From Tyto alba (Eukaryota > Chordata > Aves > Strigiformes > Tytonidae), in the NCBI RefSeq assembly GCF_018691265.1, contig NW_024881316.1:23909819-23973818 (forward strand): 64,000 nt of DNA, read 5' to 3'. Every line of letters starts with the position of its first letter. Positions within the stretch are counted from its first letter, which is position 1. Position numbers and translations under genes: made by a program. The notes under the pieces were generated by a model. The model worked only from the letters and a program-made list of their open reading frames with translations. It was not told the DNA's origin and ran no database searches. Of this stretch, positions 1 through 15,000 are shown piece by piece.

Positions 1-15
1 TTTCACTCTTGGTAG

Positions 16-99
16 TGTATGAATGGTCCTAGTGATGTAGGCTCAACGCCTGCCCCCTGCATATGCCCACCAGGAAAACAAGGACCTCCAGGCCCCAAA
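16..99 (+). CDS. COL21A1: COL21A1 window exon 1: Cys-rich linker into collagen block
   Basis: 84 bp, 28 codons, phase 0 at both ends. The acceptor is a short pyrimidine stretch ending in TAG at 13-15, which would be an in-frame stop if the exon began earlier. The donor is GTAAGT at 100. The peptide starts [10 protein letters not shown] and ends [14 protein letters not shown]. It carries three Cys and the first Gly-X-Y triplets, so this is the junction between the laminin-G-side non-collagenous region and the helix. The frame continues directly into exon 2. The exact 5' edge is slightly uncertain because the window begins 15 bases upstream. Confidence 0.85.
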
Positions 100-3000
100 G
101 TAAGTTATCACTATGTCTTATTGAGTGTACATGATTTTTTTTTTTTTTTTTTCCCCCCAAATCTTATGTTGGCCAGTCATAGTCAGGCAGTTTAAAAAAG
201 TAAGGGACAAGTTCTCCTAGTTCTGGTTTCCAGTGTATGAATATAGTGATTAGGATCCTCAAGCCCAAGTTCTGCTGCCGTAACTCATAACACAAATATA
301 TCTAATTTTTTAAGGAAAATGCTCATGGATGTTAAATTGTGTTTCCTTGCTAATCTTTGACAAATGATCTTGCACTGTTAATTGTTTGAGAATGAAATGG
401 TTTGCTAATAAACGTTTCTTAATGGAGAGGGGTTTTTTTTTTTGCTTCTTTGTTAAAGAATGGAGTAGATGCTTACTGGCAGAGTTCCACCGTAGTTGTT
501 CTGATGACCTCCCTTCAGTGTTGGTGGAGGATTAAAATGAGAACCAGACTTGAGTGTCAGATGTCTAACATGGCAAACTCAAATCCCTAGTATTTTGCTG
601 TAGTACCTTTCTGAATAACTGTGCTAAGCAGTGCTTCCAGAGTTACTAGCTTACCCTATAAGGGTAGACAAGAAAATCCCAAACCACTTGCCTTTCATTA
701 AGCAAATGATTAAAAAACCTCTACTCTCATTACGTAAGGGGTTAACAGTCTGCTGCAGCTATGTCAAGTCAAAGGGATCTTTGCTAGAATGGTAAGGGTT
801 TCTATTCAGGGAATTAGAATCCACAAGGTGGAGATCATTGTTATTTCATGTAATAGAATTTTTGTGGTCTTTTACCTTTTTTTTTTTTACTCTTAAGCAT
901 ATTAAAGAAAAGAGAGAGAGAAGAAAGTATTTATTATTTTAAAAAAATTGAAAGCCACATCCTATAAAGTACAAAGGAGTATGAAATGTCAGAATTAGGG
1001 TAGCCTATACAGTTTTATTTAGAATTCTGCTTCATGTGCAATCTTTCAATTGCATTGCAGTATAATATTTGTTTTGGAATAACTCAGTAATACAGGTGAC
1101 AAGATGGTGCCTAACACAAGACTGCAGAAAGAGTGAAAAGGAAGCCAATTCAAAATGGTATAGGTTATTTTTGTTACAGTATTTCTTAACTTTTGAATAC
1201 TGGACTTTGGAACCATATAAATTTAAACTTAATTTGTGTGTTTGTGATATTAGTGGAGTACAATAAAATTATTTAAAATAATTTAAAAATACAAGTAACT
1301 GATATTTTAACCTTTTCATGTTGAAAGCATAAATTTTCATAGCTTAAATAGTATAATTGAAAGCAAATTTATTTTCACTCAAATCTCAAACCTGGGATTA
1401 ATTTGGACAACAATAATTCTGGATAACCTATTATTATTTTAAAAAAATATAACTGTTGTTCTTTTCTAAAGAGACATTATTCTGTATTCTTTCTAATTTA
1501 GTTCAACATTACATTTCTGTGGTTTATATGTGAAAAGATGTTTTTTCAGTCACACTGAAAGCTAGTTTCCTACTTCCCTCCTAATGTCCTCTTAGTTTTT
1601 AACAATTCTGCAGTTGTAACTGACCTGCAGGTCTGTTGATAGTTCAGGCTGAAGAAAGTGGTACCCGCTTAGCGCTCTTGTAGAAGTAAAATGTTTTTAT
1701 AGATCAAGTCTTACTGGATTTTGCTGGGCTCAAATCAATCCTTTAATAAAACAAACAGAGAACTTTAATACACTAGAAGGATATAGTGAGTAGAAAGTTA
1801 AGTTCCTGCTTTCCTACCATAAACATGAAGCCTGGGGAACCGACTTTAACATGGTCATAACAGATATAATAAAAATAATTACCAAGGCCTTAGAAGAAGA
1901 AATCTAAAAGAATATCTTTTTTAAGCAGCAATAAATGTGTGGAAAGGTGTTTAGTATTTAGCAGGTTTTAATCTTGGCTCTTGCCTTTCCAGTACTATTG
2001 CTTTAAGAACTAGACTCAGCCAAAAAGGGCGAGAATTTTATTCAGAGTAGAACTGCTAGATTAACAAGGCCTTAATAAAGTTTTTTTCATCTGTTTCCTG
2101 AAAAATGCTTTTATTTTTGTTGATTAAGATGTTAAAAAGCTTGAAAGCATTTGAGATGTTGGGCCAAACTTGTGCTATAACTGAGCATGGGCTCAATTCT
2201 CCAAGTCCTGCAGAAGTTGGGGAGAATTTTCCCAGGGGAGGGGGTTACAAGTTCAGTTATTTTTTGGTGTATTAATTACTCCTTAATAGCAGATATCTGG
2301 GCTTGCAGCTGCTGTTTTGTGGAATGTATTAGGGTTAAGGTTGCTCTGTGCTCATTTTAAAATGCTCTTTCATATCTTTTGTGTGTTAACTTATTGCTTC
2401 TCTATAGGGTGACCCTGGGCAGCCCGGGAATCATGGTTATCCTGGTCAGCCTGGTCCAGATGGTAAGCCTGTGAGTACTAAAAACTTAGTCATCTATTGT
2501 AAATGCAACAATAAGAGGTGAAAAAAACATGTACTACTGATATCAGGTTTTCAAATTCAGATTATTTTGTCTCCATTCATTGAAACTGTCAATGTCACTT
2601 AAGTGCTATCTGAATGTAACAAGTCTATGAATATGTTAACCATAGTATTTTTGTTTCAGCTAAAATACTGTAAATATGATAACATGAGTTAGGTAGGCAC
2701 TGTTGTAAAGCAGAGAACAGTCTCTGAGTGCTCCTGTTTGTCTTTGCATCAGTTTGCAGCAGTTATCACCTTCTGACCTTCAATCTTTACTGCTTAAGAA
2801 TGTTTGCATTAGAATGCACTTTAGGGCAGCTAAAATCCTGTCTATTTTGTTTTAGGGATTGATTCTCATGTTTAAAGTTGATTCATTTAGTTTATTTCTA
2901 GGCTGCCTCAAGTAGTCCATCAAAATATGTAGATATGCTTATAGAATATTAAAAATATAGATATTTTGCACTTATAAACATTATGTATTAAAAAAATACA

Positions 3001-6000
3001 TCATAAAAATACCTGTATATTTCTCTTACCCTAGATTTTACTTTTTAAGATGGCATTCCATTAGTATGAATGGTGAAGACTGGAAGAAAGTAGATGAGTA
3101 ACATATGTCCCTAAAATAAAAACAACAACAGATTTGGCAATGGCTCATCTGGTCTTAATGGTTAACATTTTTTATTGTAATAAAATTGTAATAAAAGCAA
3201 ATAAATATATTAAAATAGCCCAAGGTTTCACTAAAAATATATATTAGATCTCTGAATCTAATTGGAAGCCTCTCTAATATTGACAGCCAAACTTCTCTGT
3301 TGAGTAAGGTTTTGTTAACAGCCTGCAGTCCCTGTATCACCAAAGTGGTGGTGTGCATGTGCCTCTGGTTTGTTAAGAGAAAGCAGGCCAAAAGCTGGGA
3401 GACTTGACCACCCATGTTTCATTTGTAAGAATGTGGCCTCTGGTGTTGCTTACTATTTTATTAATAGAAGCTATTTTATTTCTATTGAAAAAAAAAAAAA
3501 AAAAAAAGGAAAAGGTAAAAGGCAGTTGGGAGCATTCAACAAAATTTGCTTCTTAGAAGAGGATGATTTCTCTGCTTGGATACCAAAAGCAGAAGAAATG
3601 TGCATGCACATACTAGAATTCGTTATTTCATTGTAACACTTTATTCTTATTGTGAAGACTAAATTTTATGGTTGAGTCCTTAGGTTGTAGTTATTTTGAA
3701 ATCTCCATGGTGAAGTAGAAGAGAAGGTAAGCATCATGTCTTGAAATTCACAGAAAATACAATTAGGGAGGAGTCCCAAATGCTATTGAGAATAAAAATT
3801 TAAGAAGATGTCCCAAAATATTAGAAAATGTAAGTGAAGAGTGCAGAGAAGACAAAATCTTTTATGAAAGAAACATTGGATTATGGACTGGGAAACTAGT
3901 AGTCTATGGGTTTGGTTGAGAATTAAAAGGGACATTAAATTATTTTGGGCCATTTTGGGCCACACTTGACAAACTGGAGACTTCACATAAGGGCAACATA
4001 GGGCTGGATTGGACCTTTCAACTTCATCCTTTTAGTAGATTTTCTGTCCTGGGGAAGGATTCATGAGGATATTGTAACTAATCAGTCTTTTCCAAATCTG
4101 CCTTTGCTTATCAATTTTGGTACCTCTAGCATGTTATTTCTACTAAAGAGGTATTAGCCACCAACTTTGATGTCTTCATAAAAACACCTAACATTCTATT
4201 TTTGTTAAGAATTTTAATACTAGTAACACATTTCATTTCTGTGTCAGCTAAAGATGGAAGCAGCGAGTTTGATACTTGGTTGGAAGTGTGTATGCTGTAA
4301 GGCTAATAGATATTACCAGTTAAGAAGAGAAAGCTCCATGCTACACATTATAAAACGTTCACATTTCTCCAATTTTGTTGCTTAGTTACGTGTAGGCCTT
4401 TTCTTAGGGATAGCAGCTGGTTCATTTAACTGTTGTGATTCCTTTTGGAAGCAGAGTTAGTTTGATAGCAAAAAAGATAGGCACTGAAAACAAGAAATGC
4501 AAATGTTTCTAAAAATTGAAAATTCCTCGTCTAAGATTTGGGACTTGGTATATCGAAACCTGGCCATGATAGCCCTGATGGCCCAGAAGAACAATGAGTA
4601 CATGTATTTTTCAGCAGTACCACAAGCAAAGATCCTAATTTTTCCTGTGATATGAAAACATTTTTGTACTTTTGCTTTTGTCTTAAACAGCTTTTGATAG
4701 CTCTTATCGTCAAAGTTTTTTGGAACTAGAAATAGAGAAACCAATCTGAATTGAAATTGCCATTGCTATAAAATACTACATTTTACTAGTTCTTAGACAA
4801 TCATGAAAATAGAGGTTTTAAAATAGGAATGGGTGGAATCTATGCTGGGGAAGTGTGACCTAATCAGAATCACTTTTCAGTTGATTACTGATGGTGCTTA
4901 AGCTTCTGAAGAGCAGTTCTGTTCTCCTATACAAAGACAGCTGTATAAACTGTCTCAACCCAGAGCTGCATGGGAGAAAGTTTCCATCAGAGTTTGGCCG
5001 TGCTGATTGCTAGAAGTAGACTTGCAGTATGGATAAGCATAGCAGAGCTGTCTTTCATCCAGCTCACTCTGGTATTTTGAAAAATAAAGTGATATTGTGT
5101 AAGCTTTAGTGAAGCCAGAATGGACTAGATATTGGTAGAGAACTGTCAGTTTCCATTCCCTCTTTCAAAATATAGATTAAGACTTTATTTCTGAAGTGTC
5201 CGGTCAGCTGCAATGGTATTGTTATAGAACCAATTTGTTACGACTTTCTCATACTTTTATTACCAGGTTTTCACTTCATTGACATATATCTTCCCATAAG
5301 CACTGACATTTGTAACAGTGTGAATCATAAAGGAGAAATAAATTGATACTGTAGTCTTTCTGTAACTCTGTAAACTGGCAGTGATTTTTTTTCCCTGTAA
5401 GTGAGTCATAATGTGCAGAGGTGGGCATTCTCTGAACATAACAAAGATTAACAAAAGTATCTCAGACAATTAAAAGAGAATTGAAAAGCCCTGCTAAAGG
5501 AGAGATTTTATCATTTTGCTGAATTGAAGTTTATATGTTATACAAAGTGCTTACAGTTAAATCCTATAACTTTATTAACTGACTAATTTTTTTTAAATAT
5601 CAGCTGTACCTCTTTGCACTTGTTCTTTGTAAGGACATAATTGCAAACCTATTAGATCATCTGCAGCTCTGGCCAGTACATTGTTGTTCCTTACAGTAGA
5701 TTCTTGTGTTCTTTCCAGGCTGACTTTCAGCTATGAAGGATGGGAGACCCTTTAGATACAGTGTGCAAGGAAACAGATTCCTTTCTCTTTCTTTTTCTTT
5801 CTGTTTTCCTTATTTTTTTGCTAATATGACTTGAATGTTTTCTATGCTGTCAATGATTTTCCTTGTTTGAGATAACTTTGTTCATATGAATCTTTTTAGC
5901 TGTATCCCCTGGGGAACTCTGAAAAGCAAGCTCTTAATTGAGACAGTGCAATAGGCTTACAGGTAGTTGCGTAGTCAGGGTTGTTTAAATAAATGGCTTT

Positions 6001-9000
6001 TGCATGAAAATCTTTTCCTGGAAAGTCAGTCTTTCTGTTCCCAAGAACATTTTTATGTTCTTCTCTAAAGTTATTCCAGTTTGCCTATCTGATATTCATT
6101 TTCTGGGAACAGTATAACTGGTCAACAAAATGTTTATTCCTCTGAGAGGGGTTTTAGGCGTGCATATAAATTACTGTATGTAACTGATTTTTAAAGTAAA
6201 AAAAACCAAAGACAGATTATTGTTTGTGGGCTATCTAGATTGTTGTAATGCCTAAGTTAGTTTTAGTCCAGAAAAATTCAAAATGATTCCCATGAATATC
6301 TTCAGTATTACCAGAAAATTGCTGTTCACTTGGTGTTACCCAGTAAAATTGTTTGCTGTAATATTTGGGGAAGTAAACCTAAACATAACTCATTTTCAGT
6401 CATTCTTTTTTTTTTTTTTTTAATAGTTTTATTTATATGTTATTTGTTTTTTCCCTTTAATTGCCACCTCTGTTTATTTTTCATACTCTGATACAAACAG
6501 AAAAGATCGATTGAAGTAACTGGAGAAAAGCACAAAAGTGAGAATCGGAATAAGTAATGAAAATACGGTATTTTTCAATCAAAAAAGTCATACAGGACCT
6601 GAAATTATTAAATTGTCTTATCAGGAGAAATAGCACTGGTATATAAGCACAAAGGTAAAAATAGTATTTGAATCTCAACTGGAATTCATTTTAATGGGCA
6701 TTATTCATCAGAAAGAATCAGTTGGAGTGGTTGCTGGCCCTGAGAATGTTCAGCAACCTGGCTGTGTGGTCACAAAGCCATTTTTTATTCTAAAGGATAC
6801 TTTATATGTACTGGAAAAAAACTTGAGTTAAGGGGAAAAACAGAGTCTGAGCTTTGATCACTTGTGTTTGATAGAGGTGATAGGTTATCAGTCTGCTGAA
6901 AGAAAGGAAAAAATGCACTCATTTGTCAATTTTGAACTTTGAACCACGTGGCTGGCAAATCTGGACAATCTTCCAGTATTCTATCTAGTTTCATTCATGA
7001 AAGTTTAGAACCATTTGCCTTGTCTTTACAGTGTCCACAAGTAGTAAGCAGTTTAAAAATAATATGGTGAGACTGACTTTACTGATATACCCAGATACAG
7101 AGTTCATAAGGTATCAGAGCCTCACATAATAAGTAATTTCTGATTATTCCAATATTTCATTTTAAAAAACGGTAGAACATTATTACAGCTGTCCTGAGTT
7201 TAGTAATATTTGGTGACCAACTGAAGGCCAGATCATTTATGATGAACTTAGTATAATGGCAATGGCCAGCTATAACAACAGTACTTTTGGAATAAAAATG
7301 GGTAATAGTTTCATGTATTCATAGGATTACCCATGCTATTGTGTGGTTTGCCTGGGGATTGAAGTCGATACAAACTTTGCAGCTACTTTTCTCAGGAAAC
7401 TTTCACAGACATAGTTGATAATTAAGCTGTAAAATGCTGCTCTCAGTTCCAGAAAAATACATATTCCTCAGTAACACTGCGACCTTGTTATTCTTAGAGG
7501 AAAGATGTTTGCTCCATTCTGACGAATACAGTCATATAATGGCTTCACTGAGACTGACTGCTTTGAAATCAGGGCGATGCGTGGTGCTCACTTGTGTTGC
7601 ATACAGCTATACATTTCAGACAAAAGACCATATGACAATCTTCAGCAGTGGCCAAGGGCAGATGATAACAATGAACATCTAAGCAGCAAGCAGGATACTC
7701 CCTTCATACACCATCCCATCTCCCACATAACTGAAGCTTGGGAACTTTCAGAGTTGGATTTATGACCTTTTATGTAATAATCTTGATGGATTTTATTTTT
7801 TCCTCTGTGGTATTTGAGCCCAGAACATCATGCTCAGGTAAAATATACCATTAGTGACTCTGAGGTATGAAAGCCTTGGCAGATGGTGGAGTAGTCAATG
7901 GAAGGAAGTGTAATCAAAATCTACTTTTCCCATAATAATGTTGATGTGATTACAGATATTTAGTCGAGTCACCCCCAAATTCACGGTGGAGGGTAAAAGC
8001 TGCATTTAGTTACCTGATGCTGGATCTGCTCTTTCTTTCATGTTTTGGTATGTGTAGACAAAGGGGCTTCACTTCAGAGACAGTTTTGGTAGCCTGCGGA
8101 AGGAGATACCACTAGGAGTCCTTCTACAGGGCCGAGGTGTTTAACAGAGGGAGGAGATGACACTTGTTCTGAGCTCCTGAGTTACCACTACTTAAGAAAG
8201 CCCTGGAGAAAGGAGTCAGGCAGAGCCTGCAAACAGACCTGCTGGAGAGGACCACCTGAATGATCAACATGTCCAGAGGGGCAGGACAAAGAGAAACGTG
8301 TAGGCAGATGAGTCCAGGCATATTGAGATATTAAAGAAGGTTGTTAGGGGGTAGGATGGGAAGAAAGGAGGAGGAGGAAGGATCTGAGGCAAAAACATTA
8401 GATAATAAACAACTTCTTAGAGAAAGGCTAAACCACTTAATTCAAATACATCAAGTACTTTCTAACATTTCTGTTGCCCCCAGGATTATAGTTACGGATA
8501 GTGCCAGTGAGGGAGAAGGTCACAGCATGATGCAAATTTGAGTGTAGGCATGTATACATGTCTGAATAGCTATAAGAATTTCCATCCTTTAAGATGTAAT
8601 GTATATTAAGAAAAGGGTTTGAAAACTTCTCTTCTAATTCTTTAGAAAATTGTGCTTTAAATGTGCTAAAGACCTTCCGCAAGAGACTTCCATGAGAGGT
8701 CCACAGACTTCACTATCAGGTTGTTTTCCTAACACCAAGTTAATGTTTTCTTTTGCAGTTGAATTCCATTATGCTTAGCTACATCACCCTAAATAGTTCT
8801 GTTTACTTAGTGTTTACAGTCCTGAAATATCTTTAGGCCATTACTGTTGATCCTTGGTTATTTCCTAGCCAAATTGAGCTTGTTTACTTCTCCCTTGTCT
8901 TTCGCAAGTAGTCCTGTTGTCATGCCTTTGTCATTTGTGTTGTTCAGTGGCACCAAAAGCTTTTCAGTAAGGAAGTGTGCAGTGGCAGTTGTCATTGCCT

Positions 9001-12000
9001 TATCAGTATGTCCTCTATTTTTTTTTAATTTTATATTTGTCTGATGTAATACACCTATGAATGCTGTCTGAACTTTTGTCCTTAAGGCATGCAAGTACAT
9101 TGAAGATATATTTCTGGGGTTTACTCCGCTATTGCACCTAAAAGTTCTCTGGAACTAATGCTTCTCATATGTCCTTCTTGCTCAATTTTTTTCCCATACA
9201 GGTAAATGAACTTTAATTTTCCAGCAAGGCTCTTAATTCACTGATGATGACAGCATTGCTAGTTTGTCTGTGTCCTTTATGTAAATTCTTTGGTCTAAGA
9301 AATCTGTTCAACTTTTTCCCCTAGAATTATTTGTAAATTATTGCCATTTTCTTTGAATTCCAAAGTTACATTTTATCTGTGATTTTTTTTTAAATACCCA
9401 GCCATTTGGTACAAAACTAAGCATCTCAGTGTCTTGCTGTTTATCACTTTGCCTTTACAGATTTCCAGGCACTATAAATTTGTCAGTACTGTTCCCCCCC
9501 AGAACAAACTGAGAGGGGGATTTTATATGATTCTGACTTCAGTTACACTGATGTAAAATAGTGAATGAGAATATAAACAAAGTGCTGTGGAGTAGCACTG
9601 AGTGACAACATTGCTGAAACATTGTAGGTGAGATTCAATTTAAAACACCTACATTTAGTATTAGCATGCATACAGAGACACTGAGTGTCTACATTCCCAT
9701 ATTAGTCAACAGATATTTAACTTACATACCCCAAGAGGTATGGGATCCTTATGCTGTAAGCTATCTTCTCTTTCTCACCCCACTGCTTCAAAAGGATGAA
9801 TGTCTCCCAAATATTTTGTGCCACTATCTTCTAACACTGGGTGGGTGTTTAGGGAATCTCAAAAGACAGGAGCTGCCTATGTTCAGGCAACTGGATTCAA
9901 AACTGAGGACCAAATTCAGGGTGAGCTGTAATACTTTACACACTATTTGTGTGTCTTCTGAAAAGTTCATGAGAGAAGACCAACTCCAAATAAAAGTAAT
10001 TCTTTTTGGTGGCAAGTTTAGTGCTTTCACCTTATTTGAAAATGAACCTTCAGTCCTGAACTCGCCTGTGTGAACTGAAAAGGGAATTTTCACTTCTGTC
10101 CCTTTTACATGGAATGTCAGCTATGATACAGCTGTTCTTGGAGCATATGTATGTATGTCACATACGTACTCCTACTGAGGGCTTTGAGGTTAGCGAAGGA
10201 GAGCTTGAGTTGACTTTAGTGCAAAAAAATGGTAGGCATTCGCATATAGATTGATGATCTGTACTGCAAAAGCAGTTGTGGTACAAAGACATGCTCAGTT
10301 TTTATGAAGGCAGGTTTTTGTAATTTATAGGTGTTTTTAACTTGTCCAAACAATTGCTGTGTTAATGTACCATAGAATGATTATTATTTTTGTGACTTTC
10401 TGTGAATTTCATTTAGAATCTTCTCTGTTCCGGCTTTCCATTAAACAAACACTGACAAGGTGTTTGATTTGCTTTGAAATCACATTACGAGATCTAGCTA
10501 TGAGCTAAATATGCAGTTTTGTAAGCTGAAATCTCTTCTGCCATCCTCCATTCATCTTGTGAATTTTGAAATTCAGTTCAGCTAGGAAATTGTCTTCCTC
10601 TACTTCTTCCCCTACTCAGAAGGAGGAGGAAGGGAAATTGCATTTCAGAGATCTAGAATGTAAAATAAAGTTTTATTTATATAAAATTATATCCTACAGG
10701 AAGTCATACAAACCTCTTGCTTTTTTTGGAGAAGAAATAAAGGGATAAATTTTTAAAGGCATTTTTTGGCTTGGTAAATTGTTTAAGCTACCTGGGAGGC
10801 CTATAAGCAATTTAGGAATGCTACACAATTTATAGTTAAAGCTGATTTTGCTAGAATTGCCTTGAGCACTAAAAGTGAAATGCTTGATAAAGGATCCATG
10901 TATGACAGAGACCTAGAATTCTATTTATTTCTATATTAAACATTACCAGCTGGCTTGTCAGGCATCTGCTCAAATGTCTTTTGGGAAGAGGGCACAGCAA
11001 GTACTCTCTTGTATCTGACCCAGCAAATAATTTTAGCTCTGTTTATTATTCCCAGGAAGCTCTGACTGATTTAAAGGACAGATCAGACATACACATTGCC
11101 TTCCTTGTACTGAAATATTTCTATTACCTCCTCTTTACCAGTGTGGAAGTCCCCCCATTAAATTTTGTGCTAAGTTTTTAAGACTGAATCTCATTTAGAA
11201 ATAGGATTATTAGTTCTTACAGTTCAATCAAGATCAAATTCTGACTATTTGGATTTGGTTAGTCCATTTTATGGGATTTATCAAATTTAGTTTGGTCTGC
11301 TTGTTGAAAGCTCTGAACCAAATACCTTCAGAGATTTATAGGACAATTTCTCATTTTGTATGTTTTCTCAAAAAAAAAAAACCCAAACCTCTTTGTAGTT
11401 AATTTTGTCCATTGGAATGCCATGTTTTTAATGGAGCTAGGTAAAATTCCTATTCTTCAGTTACTTGCCTCTGTTAAAGGATTCTTCTAAAGCAGTAGTT
11501 AATTTTGCATAAAAACTGGCTATCTTTGCTGTACTCATTTAATCCAATCTGCCAGAACACCTTCAGGCATATATTTTGGGTTCTGAAAAGGTTCTCTTGT
11601 TCTGCCAATATTGATCTCTAGTAAAGCATTCCTGAAAGTCTCTTTTCAACTCATGAATTATTCAGTATTTCTTTTCATAGTCCCAGTCATTCAAATTATT
11701 TTTTTTACTTTCATAGCTTGTTACATACCTTCAAGTTCATAGCTAAGTGCTTAGTATTGAGAATGGAATTTTTATTATTTAGAGATATTATAAAACTAGC
11801 TGCATAATGTATTAGAACATGCCTTGTTTGTTAAAGCTTATTTCTGTACCTGGAAATAAGCCTTTAAATGTCCTGGGATTTTTCAGCTATTTTTCTTGAG
11901 AGAGAGAAGAAACAGTGTCTACGTATGTGGGTTAATTTGTTCCTTTTATATTTTTTTTCAGTTTTTCCCAATGGCGAATAAAACAACATGTTTGTTACAT

Positions 12001-15000
12001 TCACATGTTACAGTTCTCAGATAATGGATTTTAGTGTAAAGTGTGGAGGCTGCAGACTTCATATGCAGAGAAAAACCTTCTGAAAGATGAAATCTAAATC
12101 TCGAATGTATGATTGTGATAGCAATTACTAAAATTTGTGACCTAAAATGACAGGGTTGTGACAACAGTTCTCTAGTAACCAGGAGGATTGTTTTTTCCTT
12201 ACATATCAAATATAACTTATGAAATGTCACAAGTCTTGGTTTCTTTTCCTTAGGGATATCAGGGATCAGCAGGAACTCCAGGTATTCCAGGAACTCCAGG
12301 GGTTCAAGTAAGTTTCTGTTTCATTCCTAGAATTTGAAGATCTGGGACAAATCCTGCCAACTCTCTACCAATAACCATTGTTGTTTGTCATTGAGAGTTG
12401 AGGTGTGGGAAATGAAAAGGGCTCAAGGGATGACATGAAGTCAGTGGCCATCCGTGGGTGAATTGCTTTGGAACTCTCATAGCCTTGAGGTTTGTAGATA
12501 GGCTGATAATTAGGCTGCAAATCTAATCATTGCTAGGTAAGGCCTATAGGAGCAGGGCTCCGCTGGGGCTTAGACCTTTTCATCCTGGTCCAGAAGCCAA
12601 ACAGTAGTTCCTTCCATTTTTCTATGAATTAGTAACAGTAGTCTGAAGCCTTTTCATGGTGATTGATTACTCACATGTCCAAAAGAAGCTTTCCAATAAA
12701 GTCCAGACATATGGAGAATAATTCTTTTTTGTTCTTCATTGTATTAATTTAGTAGCCCTTACTGGGACCGTTACTGGAAACCAGTGCTGTATTTTACTTG
12801 TGGTATGATCCAGTGTGGCCGGATAGTCAAGGACTTGCTAATTTGTTGAATTAAGTATCTGAGAGCATGTTGAGGCCAAGAGTGAGCCTGCAACATGACA
12901 TGTATGAAGACTGTATGGCAGACATTTGAAAGGGAAGGGGATATCTCTGGACTGGTACAGGCTGTGTGACATCCTTTTTTCCTGGGGTGGTCCTTGATTA
13001 GAGCCAAGAATTGTTTTGGTGTTCCCCAACCATGGGTTATGATAGTGTGCCATATTCATACATGCTGGATACATTTCATGCTGGCTTCTGCTTTTGTATC
13101 CAGTTGCCAAAATGTTGTGATCGGCCAGATGACACATCAGTCCCTGGGTCATGTTGTGTTACATATCTGTGTCTCATTCCGTATCAGATTGTATTAGTAT
13201 TCGGGCTAGTTTTCATTTTATTTTTTTTTCTTTCTTAGGGACCACGTGGCTTCCAAGGTATCAAGGGAGAACCAGGGAAAGATGGAGCTAAGGTAAAAAA
13301 AAAAAAAAAATGAAAAAAGGAGTAATAGATAAAAAGATTTTACTCTTACCATTTATAATTTTTGGTTGTAGAGTTAATAGTATCAGTATTTTCACATGAG
13401 GCTTCTGTGAGAATTTTTTAGTAAGAACATAATAAGGAATGAGAATCCTAAGTTTAGAATGTTGCTTCAATTCTGAATCTGGTCTGCTTTATTTAATAAA
13501 GTTCATATAGGCTTATCTCTGCCAGTAACACCTTTATTGCACTGAACAACTTATATTTATAAAGCTTATCTAGATACGGGTACCTGGAAGTCGGATACAG
13601 GCATCTGTCAGGATGGTTTCTTTTCATCCTTTTTCTCTTTAAGTGAGCATCCAGATGAGCTAGGTAGGAATTTTTGGATGGTACTTTTTATCAGAAAACA
13701 CTGACTAATTGAAACCAAAGCTTTTTGAGGAAAAATTCTAGCTGAGATATAGCCAGTAGCTTGGAGCTGCAGACAGATGTGGAAGCTTATATATAACTCC
13801 CTTCTGGTAATCAGGATAAACTTGAATCTGGATCTTCTGTGTACACAGTGCATAAACTGGCTATTGGCTAGTCTCCTTGATATGTAAATATCTGTGTCCA
13901 CCCTTCTCTCACACTATTGCCCTATGTTTAGAAAAGTTCTAAGTTCATTGTGATAAAAATGTATTTTGTTTTTGTTTATTAAAACTTCAAAGCCTTTTTG
14001 GTAAAACAAAAACTTGTTTTCCAAACAGATTTTACTGCAGAACTTCCTTCTTCTAAAGTTCCCAGTGTTAAAAGCAGGTCCTTAAATTCATCACTGTTCA
14101 GCAGAATTCTCAAATTCATGGTTAGAGCTGAAAAATTTGCTTATGTGTTCTGTGCTTTAGGCATCTTAATCTGATTGATTTGAGATGTTAATCTAATCTA
14201 ATCTAATTGATCAGTCAGTATTGGGCCATGTGCAGAAAGTAAGATGCTGCTGATGAAAAACTCTATTCTCCTGGCAGTGCAGGGTTATAACTGAAAGAAT
14301 ATTTCCTAACGCTCAGTCCAGCCTTGTTGAAAATGTGCCAAGAAACAGGGCTTCCACCACTGTGTTAGAAAACTTCTTCCATTGTAAAATAGATCTTGCC
14401 ATTAGAATTTTTTTCCTGATGATTCAGCCCAAATTTTCATCTATTAATTTCATCCCATTAGTTGTAAAGTTTCTGTAGCAACTAATTTAATACTGTCTCC
14501 ATTGTGAAGTGTTTTAGTTTATCCAATAATTGAATTACCACTTCTGAGCAGAAATCAAGGCTCCATTCTTTTTCATTAAGAAGCAATGGATGCATTAAGT
14601 GTTTATTTTATAAGCTTTGCTAATTATTCTAACTCCATTACATTGCCTGTTCTCAGTACTTATTTGTTGAGAGATATTTTGATAGCATTAACCCACAAGC
14701 TATCATTCCTGTGGTCATGTTCCTGTCTTCTGTGAATATGTGACAGACCTCTCCAAATCTGCTTAGACATAAATGGTTCTGCTATGTGCCACTGAGTCAT
14801 GTTTTCTTCTACCCTTTGTCTTACAACTTGAAATATTATATAAAATAACTTCCTGAGCATAATTTACTATTCCTCCTTTATGATTGAAATATGTTAAGCA
14901 GATTGGAGTATATTGCTCGAGAAAAGATTTGAGTTAGATCAAATAATTTTTGAGTTAGATATTAACAGAGAGAAAACATTGTGATTGTTCAAAAGTGATT

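Noticed and set aside
3155..8700. Multiple 60-95 codon frames on both strands in intron 2
   Set aside because: None shows similarity to a known protein, codon bias or splice context. Their number is what random AT-rich sequence of this length gives.
9666..10073. 135-codon open frame on the + strand in intron 2
   Set aside because: No recognisable domain, no splice context linking it to the collagen frame, and an overlapping antisense frame of similar size. Consistent with chance in low-complexity intron sequence.
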